A stretch of DNA of 64,000 bases, taken from Parabacteroides gordonii MS-1 = DSM 23371 (lineage in GTDB: Bacteria > Bacteroidota > Bacteroidia > Bacteroidales > Tannerellaceae). This document shows positions 60,724 through 64,000 of this stretch, piece by piece. A model generated the notes under the pieces. The model made no database searches. It saw only the letters and a list, made by a program, of their open reading frames with translations, and was not told the DNA's origin. The stretch is from positions 372,001-436,000 of the forward strand of contig NZ_KQ033920.1 of the NCBI RefSeq assembly GCF_000969825.1, in the 5' to 3' direction. Both the position numbers and the translations under genes were made by a program. Each line of letters begins with the position of its first letter. Within the stretch, counting starts at the first letter, position 1.

Positions 60724-61620
60724 ATGGCTAAAATAGAAAAAATGGATCATATCTACCAGTATAATGACCGGATGGGGCAGGAAACGCTGCATCCGCTGGT
60801 CAGCGTGATTGACTTTTCGAAAGTACCCGGTATAAGACGTGCCCGGATGATTTACGGCTTTTATGCAGTCTTTCTGAAAGAGGTGAAGTGCGGCGATTTG
60901 CAATACGGCCGCAATTATTATGACTACCAGGAGGGAACAATGGTTTTTACCGGCCCCGGCCAGGTAGTGGGTGTGGAAGATAACGGAGAGGTTCTGGTAC
61001 CGAAAGGATGGGCGTTGTTGTTTCATCCCGACCTGATACGGGGAACTACGCTCGGACGCAATATAAAGAATTACAATTTCTTCTCTTATGAAGTCTATGA
61101 AGCACTTCATTTATCGGAACAGGAACGGCAGATCGTGATCGATTGCCTGAAGAATATTGAATTGGAACTTCATCGGGGAATTGATAAACACAGTAAGATG
61201 CTGATCGTTTCCAATATTGAGCTGTTGCTTAATTATTGCCTGCGTTTCTATGACCGCCAGTTTATAACCCGTGAGAATGTGAACAAAGATACCTTATCGA
61301 AGTTCGAAAAGATATTAAATGATTATTTCCTGTCGGACAAGCCGCAGGAGATCGGGTTACCGTCCGTCCAGTATTGTGCGGAGCAGTTGCATCTTTCGGC
61401 AAACTATCTGGGTGACCTGATCAAGAAAGAAACAGGCAAATCAGCACAGGAGCACATACAGCTGATGCTGATCGATATGGCCAAAGAGAAAGTTATGGAT
61501 ACCAGCAAATCGATCAGTGAGATCGCTTACGAGCTGGGCTTCAAGTACCCGCAACATTTTACCCGCTTATTTAAAAAGTGTGTGGGCACTTCTCCGAATG
61601 AATATAGATTTCAAAATTGA
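60724..61620 (+). CDS. AraC-family transcriptional regulator
   Basis: A 298-residue regulator. The N-terminal half (about 20-160) is a cupin-like ligand domain (MIYGFYAVFLKEVKCGDLQY, TMVFTGPGQVVGVEDNGEVL). The C-terminal double helix-turn-helix (about 198-298) has IGLPSVQYCAEQLHLSANYL then GDLIKKETGKSAQEHIQLML and ISEIAYELGFKYPQHFTRLF. It lies between the cupin gene and a LuxR-type regulator that starts 5 bp after its stop, so the regulators are co-transcribed. The likely targets are the adjacent genes. Confidence 0.93.
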   Translation: MAKIEKMDHIYQYNDRMGQETLHPLVSVIDFSKVPGIRRARMIYGFYAVFLKEVKCGDLQYGRNYYDYQEGTMVFTGPGQVVGVEDNGEVLVPKGWALLFHPDLIRGTTLGRNIKNYNFFSYEVYEALHLSEQERQIVIDCLKNIELELHRGIDKHSKMLIVSNIELLLNYCLRFYDRQFITRENVNKDTLSKFEKILNDYFLSDKPQEIGLPSVQYCAEQLHLSANYLGDLIKKETGKSAQEHIQLMLIDMAKEKVMDTSKSISEIAYELGFKYPQHFTRLFKKCVGTSPNEYRFQN

Positions 61621-61624
61621 AAGT

Positions 61625-62383
61625 ATGTCCTCTTCCAGAGATACTCTTGGTGAATTATGGGCCCGGCAGCAACTGTCGGGTCAGGATGTTGATTATGATC
61701 TATGGGCGAAGCGGAGGGAAGCCCTGCGGGAAATGGCTGAAATAAGTCATAGTTGCCTGTTTACGGTAGATGTCTATAAGGAAAGGTATGATTTTGCTTC
61801 GGATGGCTTTGCCGATATTTTTGGTTATAACCGGTCGCATATAAGAACGATAGAGAAGCAGGGCGATCTTTTGGAAGACAGGATACATCCGGACGACCGC
61901 GACAGGATGCTTGATTTGCAGATCAGGCATAGCCGGTTTATTTACTCTCTGCCTGAAGAGAGAAGGAATGATTTCCGGAATATCTACCAGTTTCGTATGC
62001 TCAATGCGAGAGGGCAATATATAAATGTCGTCAGCCGTAATCAGGTTGCCCAGCAAGACCGAAACGGTAAAGCCTGGATCGTTATGGGGGTAATGGATAT
62101 TGCTCCCGACCAGACGCCGCAGGATACGGTTAAATATTCCGTCCTTGATATGAAAAGCGGAGAACTGGTTTCTATCTTCAATAATGACAACCAATCACTT
62201 ACAAAAAGAGAAATAGAGATACTGCAACTGATCCGCCAGGGTTTATTAAGCAAGGAAATAGCAGATCGATTAAATATAAGTATCTATACGGTAAACAACC
62301 ACCGGAAGAATATCCTGACGAAGCTCAATGCAAACAATGCTATTGAAGCTATCAATCATGTATCCGTCGGTGTATCCCGATAA
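61625..62383 (+). CDS. PAS-LuxR family transcriptional regulator
   Basis: 252 residues from ATG 61625, which sits 5 bp after the AraC stop; an upstream in-frame ATG at 61517 lies inside that gene. The PAS-like part carries DFASDGFADIFGYNRSHIRT and FRMLNARGQYINVVSRNQVA. The C-terminal GerE domain reads LTKREIEILQLIRQGLLSKE then IADRLNISIYTVNNHRKNIL. It is a homologue of the element-borne regulator at 42202. Its 3' end overlaps the convergent AraC gene by 28 bp, which could give antisense interference. Confidence 0.9.
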   Translation: MSSSRDTLGELWARQQLSGQDVDYDLWAKRREALREMAEISHSCLFTVDVYKERYDFASDGFADIFGYNRSHIRTIEKQGDLLEDRIHPDDRDRMLDLQIRHSRFIYSLPEERRNDFRNIYQFRMLNARGQYINVVSRNQVAQQDRNGKAWIVMGVMDIAPDQTPQDTVKYSVLDMKSGELVSIFNNDNQSLTKREIEILQLIRQGLLSKEIADRLNISIYTVNNHRKNILTKLNANNAIEAINHVSVGVSR

Positions 62384-63267
62384 CGTGCAGGCGACATGCC
62401 TGTATGGGTCTTTACAAACTTGCCGAAGAAAGATTGGTTGGGGAAGTTGAATTCTTCGGCGATCTCTTTGATGGACTTATCCGAACGTTTCAGACGGTGT
62501 TTGATATGTTCGATAGCATTTTCGTTGATAAGCTCCAGCGGTGTCCTGCCACATGTTTTTTTGACGACTTTCGACAGATATTTGGGACTGTAGAAAAGAG
62601 CATCGGCAAAATAAGCAACCGAGCGATGCATACCATTGTCTGCCGACACCTTTTCGATGAACTTCCTGAAAATATAATCCGCCTGCTTAATTCCTTCTTT
62701 CGACTGTTCGACCTCTCCAAGGCTGATAGCTTCCTTGTTAAGAGCCCCCAGCATTTCACAGAAGAGTGCGGAAAACAGATGCTGCATCACCTCTCTATGG
62801 TAATGATGCGGATCATCGTTTATCTTTGCAACGATCAGATCTCTATAATAATTGAAGATCTCGCTGTTATTGTCACCAACATGTTTTATCGGGTGATTAT
62901 AGATATAGACAGCTGTATTCCACGTTACTTTTTCCATTTTAAGAACGTTATACAGGAAGCGGGTAGAGAAGCCGGCAAGCCTGATCTTATTCCTGGGGCT
63001 TAACATGATATGGCTGATAATAGTATTGGGAAGACCCAGCAGTAGATCGCCGTCTTCCAACTGATAAGTCTTACGGTTTATATCCAGTTGAATGCATCCC
63101 TCTACGCAGATAGCAAGAAGGAAACACTCCAATCGCACCGTGTCATTACCGGTTGGAGCCTCTTCCAGACTATTTATTACTGCAAAGTCATCATCCATAT
63201 AATCGATGATGTGCTTATTGGCTTTAAAATCTTCTATCCTGACGGTTTTGATGTGTTCTTCTTCCAT
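62356..63267 (-). CDS. AraC-family transcriptional regulator
   Basis: A 303-residue regulator with an N-terminal cupin-like domain (CIQLDINRKTYQLEDGDLLL) and a C-terminal double helix-turn-helix (AYFADALFYSPKYLSKVVKK then FNFPNQSFFGKFVKTHTGMS). It is divergent from the efflux adaptor gene at 63478, so it probably controls that pump, as is common for AraC or TetR genes beside RND systems. The intervening 210 bp hold the shared promoter region. Confidence 0.93.
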   Translation of the reverse strand: MEEEHIKTVRIEDFKANKHIIDYMDDDFAVINSLEEAPTGNDTVRLECFLLAICVEGCIQLDINRKTYQLEDGDLLLGLPNTIISHIMLSPRNKIRLAGFSTRFLYNVLKMEKVTWNTAVYIYNHPIKHVGDNNSEIFNYYRDLIVAKINDDPHHYHREVMQHLFSALFCEMLGALNKEAISLGEVEQSKEGIKQADYIFRKFIEKVSADNGMHRSVAYFADALFYSPKYLSKVVKKTCGRTPLELINENAIEHIKHRLKRSDKSIKEIAEEFNFPNQSFFGKFVKTHTGMSPARYRDTPTDT

Positions 63268-63446
63268 ATATTCTTTTTTGTTTCTGCAAATTTGGCGAAT
63301 AACAGGACAAGTAAGATGTTCTATTTCACTACTTTGCTGTTCTGTATTTCACCTGTGGTAATAAAAGTGATGATAAAAAGTGATAAAGGGGGAAAATGAA
63401 ACATCCTTGGAGAGAAATAGGGCACTATGCCTATGTTCCTTTCGTC

Positions 63447-63454
63447 TACATTTG
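63447..63454 (+). promoter_or_regulatory. -7 promoter box of the efflux operon
   Basis: TACATTTG matches the consensus and lies 24 bp before the adaptor gene start. The -33 region is not consensus, fitting a need for an activator such as the divergent AraC protein. Confidence 0.5.
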
Positions 63455-63477
63455 TCCCAGTTTTTAATAGCAATAGT

Positions 63478-64000
63478 ATGAATAAAGCAAGTAAAAAATG
63501 GATACGGCTGATAGGGATTGTCGGTTGTACGATGTGGATGGCATCCTGTAAACAAGCTCCGGATGCACAGTTAAAACCCTCTTATGCAATTATGAAGGTG
63601 GCTCCTGCGGACAAAGAGCTATCTTCCTCTTATTCGGCGACGATACGCGGACGGCAGGATATCGACATTTATCCTCAGGTATCAGGTACTATCGAGAAAC
63701 TTTACGTAACTGAAGGGCAAAAAGTACGTCAGGGACAACCTCTCTTTATTATAGACCAGGTGCCTTACAAGGCAGCCCTCAAAACGGCTACCGCCAACGT
63801 GGAAGCTGCACGCGCTGCACTGGCAACTGCTGAACTGACCTACAAAAGTAACAAAGAACTGAATGCTCAGAAAGTAGTTTCGGATTTCAGCCTGCAAACG
63901 GCGGAAAACACTTTCCTCTCTGCCAAAGCACAACTGGCACAAGCCGAAGCGCAGGAACTGAATGCACGTAATAACCTCTCCTATACGGAAGTGAAAAGCC
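63478..64000 (+). CDS. RND efflux periplasmic adaptor (HlyD/AcrA family), 3' end beyond the window
   Basis: The first 174 codons of a membrane-fusion lipoprotein (leader MNKASKKWIRLIGIVGCTMW ending MASC). SATIRGRQDIDIYPQVSGTI then EKLYVTEGQKVRQGQPLFII form the first half of the lipoyl/barrel-sandwich domain, followed by the alpha-helical hairpin rich in Ala and Gln (ATANVEAARAALATAELTYK). Such proteins link an inner-membrane RND pump to an outer-membrane channel; the pump genes should follow outside the window. The frame is still open at base 64000. Confidence 0.92.
   Translation, partial: MNKASKKWIRLIGIVGCTMWMASCKQAPDAQLKPSYAIMKVAPADKELSSSYSATIRGRQDIDIYPQVSGTIEKLYVTEGQKVRQGQPLFIIDQVPYKAALKTATANVEAARAALATAELTYKSNKELNAQKVVSDFSLQTAENTFLSAKAQLAQAEAQELNARNNLSYTEVKS

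Overview
The window looks like a chromosome segment from Bacteroidales, most likely Parabacteroides or a close relative. The evidence is a run of Mfa/FimA-type fimbrillin lipoproteins, a SusC-style TonB receptor with its FecI/FecR pair, BACON-domain proteins, an RteC/BfmA-type mobile element, HU-like proteins, and many promoters with the Bacteroides -7 box TAnnTTTG. Species cannot be fixed from the sequence alone.

Layout. 1-2.5 kb: the 3' end of a group II intron (maturase with HNH domain, then RNA domains V/VI) lying antisense inside an AraC-type regulator gene, then a decayed AAA-ATPase-like remnant. 2.5-12 kb: a defence-rich, AT-rich stretch with an AbiE-type toxin/antitoxin pair, a DUF4143 ATPase with a palindrome over its promoter, relics of an AAA-ATPase-like gene and of a relaxase, and a complete three-gene system on the minus strand that matches Detocs (DtcA kinase with GHKL ATPase, DtcB receiver, DtcC receiver fused to a nucleoside phosphorylase). 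12.5-26 kb: a phase-variable fimbrial locus. Five 12-bp near-palindromes spaced exactly 22 bp apart precede a tyrosine recombinase. Five bases after its stop lies the first of two 19-bp inverted repeats enclosing a 374-bp segment with a strong outward promoter, which in this sequence points away from the fimbrial operon (OFF). The operon then runs through an OmpA/DUF3575-type protein, a DUF5119-like lipoprotein, five fimbrillin-like lipoproteins, a 998-residue BACON-repeat tip-adhesin candidate and an HU protein.

26-31 kb: an McrBC-like type IV restriction pair. 31-36 kb: an HU-like protein followed by a small membrane protein, an M15 peptidase and a lipoprotein that together resemble a domesticated lysis cassette; then a YdeI-family gene, a second DUF4143 ATPase with a 24-bp inverted repeat at its promoter, and a thioredoxin lipoprotein. 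36-40.5 kb: housekeeping genes (recR, glycosyltransferase, GNAT, YqgE, aminotransferase) and tRNA-Asp. 40.5-50.1 kb: a 9.6-kb integrative mobilizable element in the 3' end of tRNA-Asp, bounded by a 17-bp direct repeat. It carries an integrase, a LuxR-type regulator, an RteC-like protein, an excisionase-like protein, a candidate oriT, mobilization genes and, as cargo, an AAA ATPase plus DUF4435 pair matching the PARIS (AriA/AriB) defence system. 50-64 kb: an alpha/beta hydrolase, acetyltransferases, a CDF metal transporter, a FecI-FecR-TonB receptor set, a cupin, AraC and LuxR regulators, and the start of an RND efflux adaptor.

The unifying theme is phage/host conflict and surface variation: at least four recognisable defence modules (AbiE-like, Detocs, McrBC-like, PARIS-like) share the window with a switchable fimbrial operon and several generations of mobile-element debris. 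All family assignments come from reading the sequence; no database search was run.
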